Shown: positions 19,870-29,581 of the stretch, piece by piece
Layout of the letters: each line of letters opens with the position of its first letter
Position numbering within the stretch: position 1 is the first letter of the stretch
Source: Shinisaurus crocodilurus
Taxonomy: Eukaryota; Chordata; Lepidosauria; Squamata; Shinisauridae
Assembly (NCBI GenBank): GCA_021292165.1
Contig: CM037880.1
Span: 212,426,942 to 212,490,941, forward strand
Length of the DNA stretch: 64,000 nt
Direction: 5' to 3'
Position numbers and translations under genes: made by a program
Notes under the pieces: model-generated
The model's database searches: none
What the model was told of the DNA's origin: nothing
What the model saw: only the letters and a program-made list of their open reading frames with translations

Positions 19870-20389
19870 AGGTTTGCACCATTCATGGTATGACTGGGAC
19901 TTTGCAAATACACGGTCCTCTCGCCCCCTACCACTTACCGTATGTGCAAGTATCTGGAGGCCTCGAGTCAGAGAACAATGAAATCCTGGGTGGCAAAATG
20001 CAGCTGAGTTGGAGCTTTAGCAGTAACACAGAAACCCCCAGGTTCCCGATGCAAAGTGAATGCATAGGAAGGCATCTCTCCACAGCATTTTGGGACTTCT
20101 TTTGGTCTTGAGAACACTTCCAAGTAATCGGGTTTCTATATGGGAAAATCTGCAGCGGCTTTTATTTTTCAAATTGGATGTAAAATATCAACCAGTGGGA
20201 AATGGATCACTGCCGAAATGGTACAGGAAGGAGTCATGCACTGGATCTTATGTCCCGAAGGGAACATTAGTAGGCCCCTTAGCCTTGCTCCCTTGCAAAG
20301 CCTCATTCCCTTCCTCAGCATCTCCAGTTAAACAACCAAGTAGCAGGTGATGAGAAAGACCTCTGCTGAAGATCCCAGAGATCTTTGCT

Positions 20390-20462
20390 GCCAATCAAAG
20401 TAGGCAGTGCCAACCTAGATGGACAAATAGGCCGACCTCGCATAAGGCAGCTTTCTATATAC
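20390..20462 (+). mobile_element. tRNA-Ala-like SINE remnant
   Basis: Only the 3' part survives (CCTAGATGGACAAATAGGCC, ATAAGGCAGCTTTCTATA). Confidence 0.45.
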
Positions 20463-20547
20463 CTCGACCTTGGGTGGTCGGCATCTCTAACTGTAGATCA
20501 TTTGAGTCTCCACTACGGCTATAACGTTCAATTGATTTAAAATACTT

Positions 20548-21054
20548 TTAGAGAGCAATCCTATGGTCCCTGGGCAAGCATCCCAGAGTCCATAGGATGG
20601 CTAGGATTACCCCCTCCAAGGTCAGAGATAGTGCTCTGACCTCAGAAGGGGGAGTCGGAGATCTGCCCCCCGCCCCCTCGCAGCCAGCATGGACAGAACT
20701 GTACCGGCTGCCTCTCTGAGGTCGGAAAGTCAACCTCAGAGAGTGGGAGGAAAGGGGGCATTCCATGGATGGGCAGGGAGGAGACTGGAAAGGACAGGAT
20801 ACGATTGCTCCTGAGCCCCCTCCAGCCTCCTTCTCTCCCCCTCCAAAGTCCCTTGCTAGCAAAACAAAAGCCCTTCTAGCAACCCCCCCCAAAAAAAAAA
20901 AAAAAAAAACAAAGATCAGAAGACAAGGAGGCAAAGAACACCTTTGCTGCTGCTCTCATCCTGCTGGCTTCAGCCTGGCATGGCACAGGAATCTCAGAAG
21001 CCTCCCAAGTTCAGGGACCTCTAAGCAGCGAGGGGACAGTCTATAGGACTACAC
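20548..21054 (+). repeat. Family R interspersed repeat
   Basis: AGCAATCCTATGGTCCCTGGG at the left and CTATAGGACTACACCCTAA at the right. The internal AGGTCAGAG and ACCGGCTGCC blocks are shared with 9,150. A poly(A) run at about 20,890-20,909 lies inside. Confidence 0.55.
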
Positions 21055-21075
21055 CCTAAAACAACTAAAAATTGC

Positions 21076-21076
21076 C

Positions 21077-21116
<40 letters not shown>
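21076..21116. repeat. (GAT)n microsatellite
   Basis: About 13 GAT units. Confidence 0.95.
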
Positions 21117-21117
21117 A

Positions 21118-21450
21118 ATTTTATTTCTGTACCGCCCAATAGCCAAAGGTCTCTGGGCAGTTTACAACAATCAATAAAAATACTGTACAATAAAATGCAA
21201 TATAAAATATACACAATAAAAACATCATTAAAAAATTAAAAACCAAATTTTAAAATGAATCAAATAACTAAAACAAGTTAATACAAAGCGACCTGTGAAA
21301 GAGTTGAAATAACCACCCCACCAATGTACTATTTAGAGTTGTTCAATGTCTCAGCATAGAGGGCAGTCTTAACCTGGCGCCGGAAAGATAGTAGAGTTGC
21401 CAGTTGGCGCCAGGCAGGCCTCAGTGGGGAGCTTGTTCCACAAGCTTGTT
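21118..21450 (-). mobile_element. LINE 3' region (L2/CR1 group)
   Basis: TTTCTGTACCGCCCAATAGC, TCTGGGCAGTTTACAAC and further in GGCAGGCCTCAGTGGGGAGC. This is the common reverse-oriented tail of squamate LINEs. Confidence 0.6.
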
Positions 21451-21466
21451 CCAGATTAATCGGACA

Positions 21467-21495
<29 letters not shown>
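21467..21495. repeat. (GT)n microsatellite
   Basis: Uninterrupted GT repeats. Confidence 0.9.
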
Positions 21496-21498
<3 letters not shown>

Positions 21499-21869
21499 TT
21501 TCTCACATGGAGAGGAATGCCTCTTCTAAGATAAGGCCTGCTCCAACATACTTCTGGCATGATCTACAATGAAGAAGGTCTGTTTCTGGCTTCAGACACA
21601 TTTTTTTTAAAACTTCTGCAAATATAATCTATAGATTAATCAACTAAAACTCACATGATTAATCAACTAAAATTTCTTTAATTAGGTTACAAATGGGCAA
21701 AAGCTGATGTGCAAAAGCTGGGAAACTACCCAGTGATTGGGGGGAAGGGCCTTCTGGGGAAACCCAGAGGACCATATCAAGACCCCAGGTGGGCCAGATT
21801 TGGTCTACTGGTTATGGCTGGCCCAGGTTGTGTAGCTGGTCAGAGGGAAGCAACCTACGTAGTTCTATA

Positions 21870-22152
21870 ATAAATTATGAGTGTTGTCTCCAGCTCACAG
21901 ATACAAGTTGCCTTCTATCCTTTCTGGATAGAAGGCAACATGTAATCATAAATGTTGGTTGAAAGTAATAAATTACCGTATATGTAATAAGTGTTGTCTT
22001 CTATTCATGGGTACATGTTGCCTTCTGTAAGAAAGGATTCCGGATAGAAGGCAACATGTCATAATAAATGTTGGTTAAAAGTAATGAATTATATGTAATA
22101 AGTGTTGTCTCCAGCTCACACAGGTACATGCTGCCTTCTATCCTTTCCAGAT
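21870..22152. repeat. ~110-bp tandem repeat, ~2.6 units, each with a hairpin
   Basis: AGTGTTGTCT recurs near 21,881, 21,990 and 22,101. The first two units contain a stem in which TGCCTTCTATCC-type sequence pairs with GGATAGAAGGCA, followed by ATAAATGTTGGTT. The third unit stops after the left arm. Confidence 0.8.
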
Positions 22153-22159
22153 TTCCTTT

Positions 22160-22956
22160 CCCGATATGCATTTCCAGATTCATCAGCACAAAAAGAACAG
22201 ACAGGCAGCTTTTTCCGCCTCTGTTTACTCTGCTGTTCAAGTAAGCAAGAAGGGACATTGGTCTGATGCCTGCCATGTACACAAACAAATTGCTTACCTC
22301 AGTGATTCAGTGTCTCCATCGCTGCTGCTTCCAGACAACTACTGCGGTGGGCCTGCAAAGAGTTTATTTTATTTATATTCTTCTTCCCTGGGAGAAAATA
22401 GAACCTGGGGATATTAATAGCTGTATTTATTTATTATTTTCCTAACCACGGATTGCTTAACTCATATCTTTGGCCGGCAAAAACCAGCTGTTTTCATGAC
22501 TACAGACACCGGAGATTTGGGAAAATAGTGGGGAAAGCTGGAGTGCAGTGGAGATGCTTATTATGTGGGACAGCTGGATAACGTATGGGAAGAAGAGCCG
22601 TCGAATCAGAGGACTGCTGGGAAGTTACTGGATCGTCTGACCAGGAATGTCGCGTTGTTTCATGAATTGCAGCCAACTGTCGGAAACAGTCGATTAACAT
22701 CAGGGTTTGAATTTGAACTTTTTAAAGCCTAAACATGGTTTCAGATTTTTGTTTTTGTTTTTAAAAGCATCCTCCTTCCCCCTCTCTCAAAACATCCAAC
22801 CCAGCAAGCAGGAGCCGGTGAAGATAAACAGGAAAGGCTGCAACCTTCCAGTCCCAGGCAAACCCTGTTTCTCTCCACCAACAGCTGCCTATCCACTGTA
22901 GGGGGGGGGGCATGTGTCCTCTTTGACTAAGGACTGTCCTCTATTTTGAAGTCATC
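22160..22956. other. Unassigned spacer
   Basis: No gene. Positions 22,906-22,956 resemble a family N end (CATGTGTCCTCTTTGAC). Confidence 0.4.
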
Positions 22957-22964
22957 TTCTACTT

Positions 22965-24274
22965 CAGTGTTCTCCAACCTTGGGTCCCCAGATGTTTTTG
23001 GCCTACAACTCTCAGCATCAGCATCATCAGGCGATCAGTTGTGACTGAGTAAGATTGTCTTCCAGGATAAAAGGAGGAAATTCTAAAGAAGATTGTGTAG
23101 ACTCTAGCGATGGGTCCATAAGTGACTGTGGAGGCCAATTCTAGATCCACACAGCTTCCCACAGTGAGGACACAGGTTACCAGATAGAAGATGATCCTGT
23201 AAAGGATTCATTTGACGTGCTTTTCGCTTAGCACGTTTCTCCCTTTCGCCTTGCACTCGGGCTTCTTCAAAGTCCATGGATCCTTTGTGAAAGGCCAACC
23301 TCCATTTAGATCGTTCATGGGCCAGAGTTTCCCAGTTTTCGATGTTTATATTGTATTTTTTTAGATTAGCCTTATGAACATCTTTAAACCTCTTATATTG
23401 ACCACCGATATTCCACTTTCCATCCTTGAGTTGGGAATAAAGTAACTGCTTTGGGAGACGGCAGTCAGGCATTCAAACAACATGACCGGTCCACTGAAGT
23501 TGGCGTTAAAGGATCATTTTTTCAACGCTAGTAGTCTTTCCTTCCTCCAGTACACTGACATTTGTTCGCCAATCTTCCCAAGTAATTCATAGGATTTTCC
23601 GGAGGCAACGTTGATTAAATCTTTCAAGGAGGTGGAAGTGACGTTTATAGATAGTCCATGTTTCGCAGGCATACAATAAAGTTGGTAATACAATGGCTTC
23701 ATAAACCAGTGTTTTGGTCTTCTTACAAATATCCCGATCCTCGAATACTCTATGTTTCATTCGAGAAAACGCGGCACTTGCGGAGCTCAAACGATGCTGG
23801 ATTTCACTGTCGATGTTAGCTGTAACAGAAAGATAGCTGCCAAGATAGAGAAAATGATCGACATTTTCCAGTATTGTCCCACCAAGCTGGATAGATGGCA
23901 TCACCAAAGGGTTAGCTTGCACTTGCTGATGAAGCACTTTGGTTTTTTTGATGTTAAGTGAGAGACCAAGTTTTTTGTATGCTTCTGCAAAAGCATTTAG
24001 GATAGTTTGGAGATCATCCTCTGAATGTGCGGAGACCACATTATCATCAGCCTACTGAAGTTCCACAACGGAGGTTGTAATTACCTTACTTTTTGCTTTC
24101 AGCCTGCTGAGATTAAAAAGCTTTCCATCTGTTCGATATATAATTCCCACACCAATGGGAAGTTTCCCCTTGACAAGATGTAAAATCATGGCGATGAAAA
24201 TAGCTATGCTGGGTGGGGGCATCCTGGGAGTTGTAGGCCAAAAACATCTGGGGACCCAAGGTTGGAGAACACTG
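22965..24274. mobile_element. Family A MITE split by a LINE fragment
   Basis: Left half 22,965-23,018 and right half about 24,201-24,274 are the two arms of the family A palindrome. They are flanked by TTCTACTT (22,957-22,964) and CTCTACTT (24,275-24,282), 7 of 8 matching. About 1.2 kb of LINE sequence lies between them, so the LINE landed in the MITE after the MITE inserted. Confidence 0.8.
23019..24200 (-). pseudogene. LINE reverse transcriptase fragment (palm to C2H2 finger)
   Basis: Same LINE family as 6250-7489. Read on the minus strand it runs from before the catalytic palm (VGIIYRTDGKLFNLSRL) to an ADDNVV motif preceded by a stop. It continues through KKTKVLHQQVQANPL and LLYACETWTIYKRHFHLLE to the C-x2-C...H-x3-H finger near 23,110. 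The reading frame is broken in at least two places, including the stop before ADD and a shift near 23,475-23,590. The 3' tail is (GAT)n-like. No TSD was seen. Non-functional. Confidence 0.8.
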
Positions 24275-24436
24275 CTCTACTTGATGGGCTGTCCAGCCCA
24301 AGTCTGCTTTAAAGATATCACCTTGATAACCTTAAGAACTGCTGCCCATCCACAGTTAGCACCTGAACAGCAGACTGGACAGGCAGACACACGGCGGGTC
24401 ACCTGGTCACTTTCTTTCATGCCACAGTGAGATGTA

Positions 24437-24686
24437 CAGTCATGCCTTGGATTGAGAGCATAATTCATTCCGGAAACGTGCTTGTAATCCAAAACACTCT
24501 TATATCAAAACAAAATCCCCCAAAATGAATTTGTACAGAGATTTTTAATTTATGCCGTACTACAGTACTTGTATTGCAAGACGTCGCTTGTATATCAAGT
24601 CAAAAAATTTTAAATAAATATTTAAAAATTTGCTTGTCTTGCAAAACGCTCTCAAACCAAGTTACTTGCAATCCAAGGTATTACTG
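24437..24686. mobile_element. Tigger/Tc1-mariner-type MITE, 250 bp
   Basis: TA at 24,435-24,436 and 24,687-24,688. Ends CAGTCATGCCTTGGATTG and CAATCCAAGGTATTACTG. Opposite orientation to the copy at 13,165 and identical in length. Confidence 0.8.
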
Positions 24687-24986
24687 TACAATATTTCAGT
24701 ATTGTACAGTAATATTTCCATTTACAGTATAATAATTATTTCTAAGCTTGCATCTTATACATATAAATTAGCACATACAAATTGCTGTCTTCTTTTCCCC
24801 TCTTTTTTGGTGACGCATTTCCTCTTTTTGGCCAGTTCATAAGTGGCCACATTACTATCCAGGGACAGGATTAAAAAGTATCCTTGATCTTTGGGGGGGG
24901 GGATGGTCTTTGTCACCCAAATGAATGATTGTGGAGCAGTTCACTTTGCCCAGATGAATTGTTCTAGAGTTGTTCCTGTATGCATA

Positions 24987-25215
24987 GGCTGGGTTCAGAC
25001 AACACAATAACCCACACTCAAGTTGATTGTGTTGTCATTGAACTGTGGGTTGTTGTTGAAATGTAGGTTATCATGCTGTCTGAACTCAGCTGCTCTAACA
25101 AGCCATGGCTTGTTAACCATGAACAGCCCGTGAAGAGAACCCATGGTTCATTGTTGGGTTATGATGAACTGTAGGTTTTCACCATGGTTTGTTATCTCGG
25201 CTGGGTTCAGACAAT
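24987..25215. mobile_element. Family L hAT-like MITE
   Basis: Begins GGCTGGGTTCAGACAACAC and contains CCATGGCTTGTTAACCATGA. A fuller copy with inverted ends is at 44,893-45,195. Confidence 0.6.
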
Positions 25216-26607
25216 ACAAGTATAGTTGAACATCCCTGCATGGATTATTGCAAGCAAAATCGAAGCAGCAGGTTGCCCATGTCAATTCTGCTCATACCCC
25301 TGTGAGTGCCTGCCTCAGCCTCCTCCCCTTTCCCTTTCCCCAAGGCAAACAGCAGCAGCAGCAACACATCTTAACTTGGGGGAGGAGAAGAGGGAGATGG
25401 TGGTGGTGAGTCATCCCATTGACCATAAGTCCCAGGATCCCCATGGGGAGGAAGGGAAATATCCTTTCAAAGTGCCTCACATCTAAAGTGGAATGCATTC
25501 AGGGTATTTTGTGGTGAAAGTGCAGCCTTTGGCAATGATTGGATGAACTGTCCCAGTGTCACAGAAGCCTTTGGCTGTCATTGGCTGAGATGCAGAACAG
25601 CCTATGGGAAAAGGAATGGAAGAAGCAGGGGACTTGAAAAGGAGGAGGCAGAGAAGGTGGCAGCTTAAGGGAAGCAAAATAAATAAATAAATAAATAAAT
25701 TAAAATAAATAAATAAATAAATAATAAAGGGGCTAGAAAAGGAAGGCAAGAAGAGGGTATGATCTGGAGGAATGACTGAGGAGGAGGAGGCCAGAAGGAG
25801 GAGTCTAATCAGGAAAGGAAAGCTGGAGAAGAGAATAGGCAGAGGGCAGAAACACACAAGTCAAGGAGCTGCACAGCTGAGGAAGGCTGAAGTCTGCATA
25901 TTGATTTGAAATAACTGTCAAAAATTTTGGCTGCAGGCCATTCGTATAATCTTATTAAGGTCATTTCTGTTGCCTTTCTAGCAACATCTAGCTGCAGAAG
26001 GTCCACTGTTCATGTTAGTCCTTGATATATCTATCTCTCCCAAATAGGTGGAGGCAACCTATGATGCTCCTGGATACAATGACAGCAAGAGAGGGAAACA
26101 TAGTGGGCCAGGCACAGAAGGGGGCAAACTGAGCTTTGCCCCCACCTGTTCAATTTCTGAAAGAGAAATAAGAGTATATATCACACTCATGGCACAATCC
26201 TATTAATGTGCTGCCATTAGAAGGAACCCTCTGAACTTGAAGGCTTCCAGGTATCCAGTGTCCTCCTGCTGGGCTGCTGCAGCCAGGACAGAAGGAGAGA
26301 CAGAGGAAACGGTCACCTCTCCCATCCTCTTTCTGTTTCTTTTTCCTCTAGATGAGCCTCTGAGCACCACCTGGAGGAGGCATGCGGGCAGCAGCGAGGG
26401 TGGGGGTGGGGGGGGCAGGCCTTGGAGAGGCCACAGGATCTTACGTGCCCTGCCCACGCCCCTCCCTGCCCACCAGTCCGCCCCCTTTTAGACCTCTACA
26501 AGGAGGTCCCCCAAGGCTGCTTTTGCAACCTCGGAAAGCAGGTGCCGCGGTTCTTCCTGTGGTGGCTGTGTGAGGGGGATGGGGCGGGTCTGGGTTTTGG
26601 AGTCACC
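25216..26607. other. Unassigned; simple-sequence tract (AAAT)n at ~25,678-25,725
   Basis: Purine-rich and GC-rich patches and open frames on both strands, but no domain. Positions 26,190-26,600 may be a diverged family R copy. Confidence 0.35.
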
Positions 26608-26785
26608 CTAGATTCATAGAGTTGGAAGGGGCCTACAAGGCCGTTGAGTCCAACCCCCTGCTCAGTGCAGGAAACTAGAGGAGGGGTCTCCCATCCAAGT
26701 AATAACCAGGCCTGACCCGGCTTAGCTTTCCACGCTCAGAGACAAGCTGAGCCAGCGTGAGCCACAGGCCTGTGTCTAAAGTCAT
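26608..26785 (-). mobile_element. 5S-rRNA-derived SINE with CR1-like tail
   Basis: Tail ATAGAGTTGGAAGGGGCC at 26,616, 5S-like block (reverse complement of GGAAAGCTAAGCCGGGTC) near 26,720, head ending ACAGGCCTGT. Confidence 0.75.
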
Positions 26786-27650
26786 AAAGTCATAGCAGTG
26801 TCTACAGCTTCGAGAGAGAGAATCCAAAAAGTCCTATGGTCCCTGGAACCCTCTCCAGGGACCATACAATTCCTCTCTTAAGTTCCCTTCCTAAACAAAT
26901 TTCCTCTTGAATAAGCCCTGTTAATTGCAATAGAGTTAACTTTCAATGGAGCGGACCTACTTAGGGCTGTAGCCTTATTTTAATTTACCATTTCTGATTT
27001 AGTTATAATCCATACGTGAAAGGGTCTTACCTAAAAGTAACCAGAGGAGTCCAGCAAAGCAGGGCGCATATTTGTTTGGGGTTACACTTACCACCTTTAC
27101 CCCCCTCTGGCACTGCCTATGCCTGCATGGAAGTTTTATTGCTTGCCGATAGGCCTTCATGGGCATTGTCTATGTCAGGAGAAAAAATATTGGGGGGAAA
27201 GTGATAGGACGAAATTTACATGTGTGTATAGGGAGGGGTGCAGTTAAGTAAATTTAGACTATGGTCTTAATGGTCTTACTAGGCGGGGGACATTAGATGG
27301 GAATATATGTATCGCTTCACTTTCTCCAAAATGTGGTTAGCCAACCCTGCTGTGTTTGGGGACCCTCCTGCTCATTCTGCTGAGTAGGGCCCTAGACTTC
27401 TGCCCCAGAGGCCTACCCTGATGGCACCACTGGTAGGGGAGAGGGGAAAGCTGATGCCACAAGCTCCTTTTTGTATACCGGACAGGATGAAGCAGTAATC
27501 CTCAAAAGGGTGGGTAGTGATCATTCCATCTGTCTGCAAGTTCCAGGCTCACTTGCCTTGACATCTAATGGGACTGTGATCTTTATAAAATTAGCTATTA
27601 GATGCCAATGGAGTCCTCTGCAAGTTAAAAAAAAAAAGCAGAAGCAGAAG

Positions 27651-27684
<34 letters not shown>

Positions 27685-28139
27685 ACTCAAGCTCTCCGAC
27701 TGCTGGGGTTTCATGCGAGTGATTTGCTCCATTCATTTTAATCAGAAACACTCGTGAGAAATATGGGAGGAAATAAATGTGCTACCCAGGCACTCGGCAC
27801 CACGCTGCAGTAATTACAAACTGCTAGCTTGGAGACGCAGCGAGAGAGCTTCTCTGGCACGTAATGCGGTGTGTGCATGTGGTTTATTCGCTTATTTATT
27901 GCATGAGAATGATGCTTCATGCTCAAGTGGGATTTGTCGTTTGGCCTGAGAGGACGCAGGCATCAGGTTTTTACGGCCCTCTTGACAGCTCTTTGAAGCT
28001 TGGCTTTGAGGAAGGTGACGTTTGGTGTTGTGGATGCTGGAGGTGACTCATCGCTGGCCCTGAATGGCTTTTTGTGGTCCATGTGCTCAGCGTCAGGCCT
28101 AAGGATTGGTGTAGCCTGGATAGGCAATTTGCAGTCACC
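26786..28139. other. Unassigned; (CA)n at 27,654-27,684
   Basis: Apart from the microsatellite I see nothing identifiable. Confidence 0.4.
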
Positions 28140-28495
28140 CATTTCCTTTTCAAGCTCTCTGAGCTTGTCAGGGACACCACCAAGGGTCGGCATGGTCAGG
28201 CATCTGCTGAGGGCCCACATCCCAGCAGGGGCTCACTGACAAGAGCCCTCTGGACTTGCTCCTGCTCCTCACCACTGCAACCTCCTTCTTGACCTGCCTC
28301 TCACTCTGGCCCAGACAACGGCGGTGGTGAGAAGGAGGATCGGTAGATGATGGGAAAGAGGAGGAGGAGGAGGAGGAGGAGCATGGCAGCTGGTGACAAT
28401 AGCCATGAGAAGGTAGACTCCCTGATGAGGGAGGGGGCGCAGACAGGGTATCTTGCCCAAGGGCCCTCACAAGGCAGATTATGTTCTCATAGATT
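28140..28495 (+). repeat. Family J interspersed repeat
   Basis: CACCAAGGGTCGGCATGGTC shared with 17,420. TCTCACTCTGGCCCAGACAA is also found at 18,122. An (AGG)n tract lies at about 28,363-28,382. Confidence 0.5.
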
Positions 28496-28499
28496 GAAC

Positions 28500-28734
28500 A
28501 GGGGGGGGGGGCATAATCTCAGGTCAGGGTCCCAATCCAGCCACCTGGGGTTCCGCGGATGGCCACCCACTTCCCCACCCCCACCCCACCCCCTTTTCCC
28601 AAGCACCAAGTGTTTGGTGGTTTCCTGGCTTTGGAACACTTTTCTCCCCATTCTGAAAGGTTGAAATGCCTCTCCTAAGGCTGAGTTACTGGCCGTGAGA
28701 GCTTTAAGATACAATATGCTGGTATGTTATATAT
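28500..28734 (+). repeat. Family K repeat, left part (split by LTR retrotransposon)
   Basis: Matches the first part of 19,408-19,735 (GTGGTTTCCTGGCTTTGG, CTGGCCGTGAGAGCTTTAAG). It stops at TATAT, the first copy of the LTR element's target duplication, and resumes at 34,962. Confidence 0.7.
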
Positions 28735-29478
28735 TGTGGAGAAAGCCCAGAAATCAATATACACACACACACACACACATCTTTCCCCAAAGGAGGGGGC
28801 CGGGGGAGGAGGGATGAGGTCACCAGGGAGTAGCCAGACAAGCCATCAGCCCTAACAAAGGAAGACCTCGGCAGAGATCTACAACCGTCCAGGAAGGGCC
28901 ATCAAGGACCATCAGCACAAAGGGCAGCCTCGAAGAGCTGCAAAGGTTTCCTTACGTCACCTTCTTCTCGGGCAGGAATAAGCCTATCTGCACGAAGGGG
29001 CAGGCATAAGCCCCCACCTGACCTAGGGGGCGGGGGGAGAGCGGGGAATCCGGGGTAGAAAACCCCTCTCCCGTCCCAGTCTGGGTTGTTGGGAACCACG
29101 GGGCCAGATCTTCTTAAGCACCAGCCGCCCAGGCACTCCGTTCTCCGCTAGGAAGCGCCGATCGAGAGCTGGGCTGAAACTGACTAGAGTATTGTCTTTG
29201 ATGTAAGTAGAGTGACCTGAATGTAACCTGCTAGCCGCGGAGCCCGCTCATTGGATAAGACGCGAGTCAACTAAGGTTTTGTTGACTGTAAACGTATTCT
29301 TAGAAGACTGGTAATTCCGACCTAATCATTGTATAAACAAATAAAGAGCCTTATTTGGGCATACAAAGGCGTGTGGTCTTTCCGATTGAACTGCGAGCCG
29401 ACACGAGCTGTATTGCTCTGCCGGTTAACCCTAGAGTTGCCGAACTCACGCAAAGGATCCGGTTGCTGATCCTTCACA
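28735..29478 (+). repeat. 5' LTR, 744 bp
   Basis: Starts TGTGGAGAAAGC and ends TCCTTCACA. TATAAA is at 29,332-29,337 and AATAAA at 29,340-29,345. These are only a few bases apart, so the second is the likely polyadenylation signal and the first is probably not the core promoter. Compared with the 3' LTR, it has T instead of C at 28,853, 28,880, 28,952, 28,968, 29,082 and 29,114, each preceded by C. Confidence 0.95.
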
Positions 29479-29496
29479 TGGTGGCAGCGGTGGGAT
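29479..29496 (+). promoter_or_regulatory. Primer-binding site, tRNA-Leu type
   Basis: TGGTGGCAGCGGTGGGAT immediately follows the LTR. It is complementary to the 3' end (with CCA) of vertebrate tRNA-Leu of the AAG/UAG type. This is where minus-strand DNA synthesis would start. Confidence 0.85.
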
Positions 29497-29581
29497 AATT
29501 AGAAACCACATTTGACGGTCGGAACTAACAGGGCTTCGGGCAGGCTAGTAGGTTGCTGGAGAGCGCTCAGAGCAAGGAAAA

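Noticed and set aside
25483..25857. 124-codon hydrophobic open frame, minus strand
   Set aside because: Spans (AAAT)n simple sequence; artefactual.
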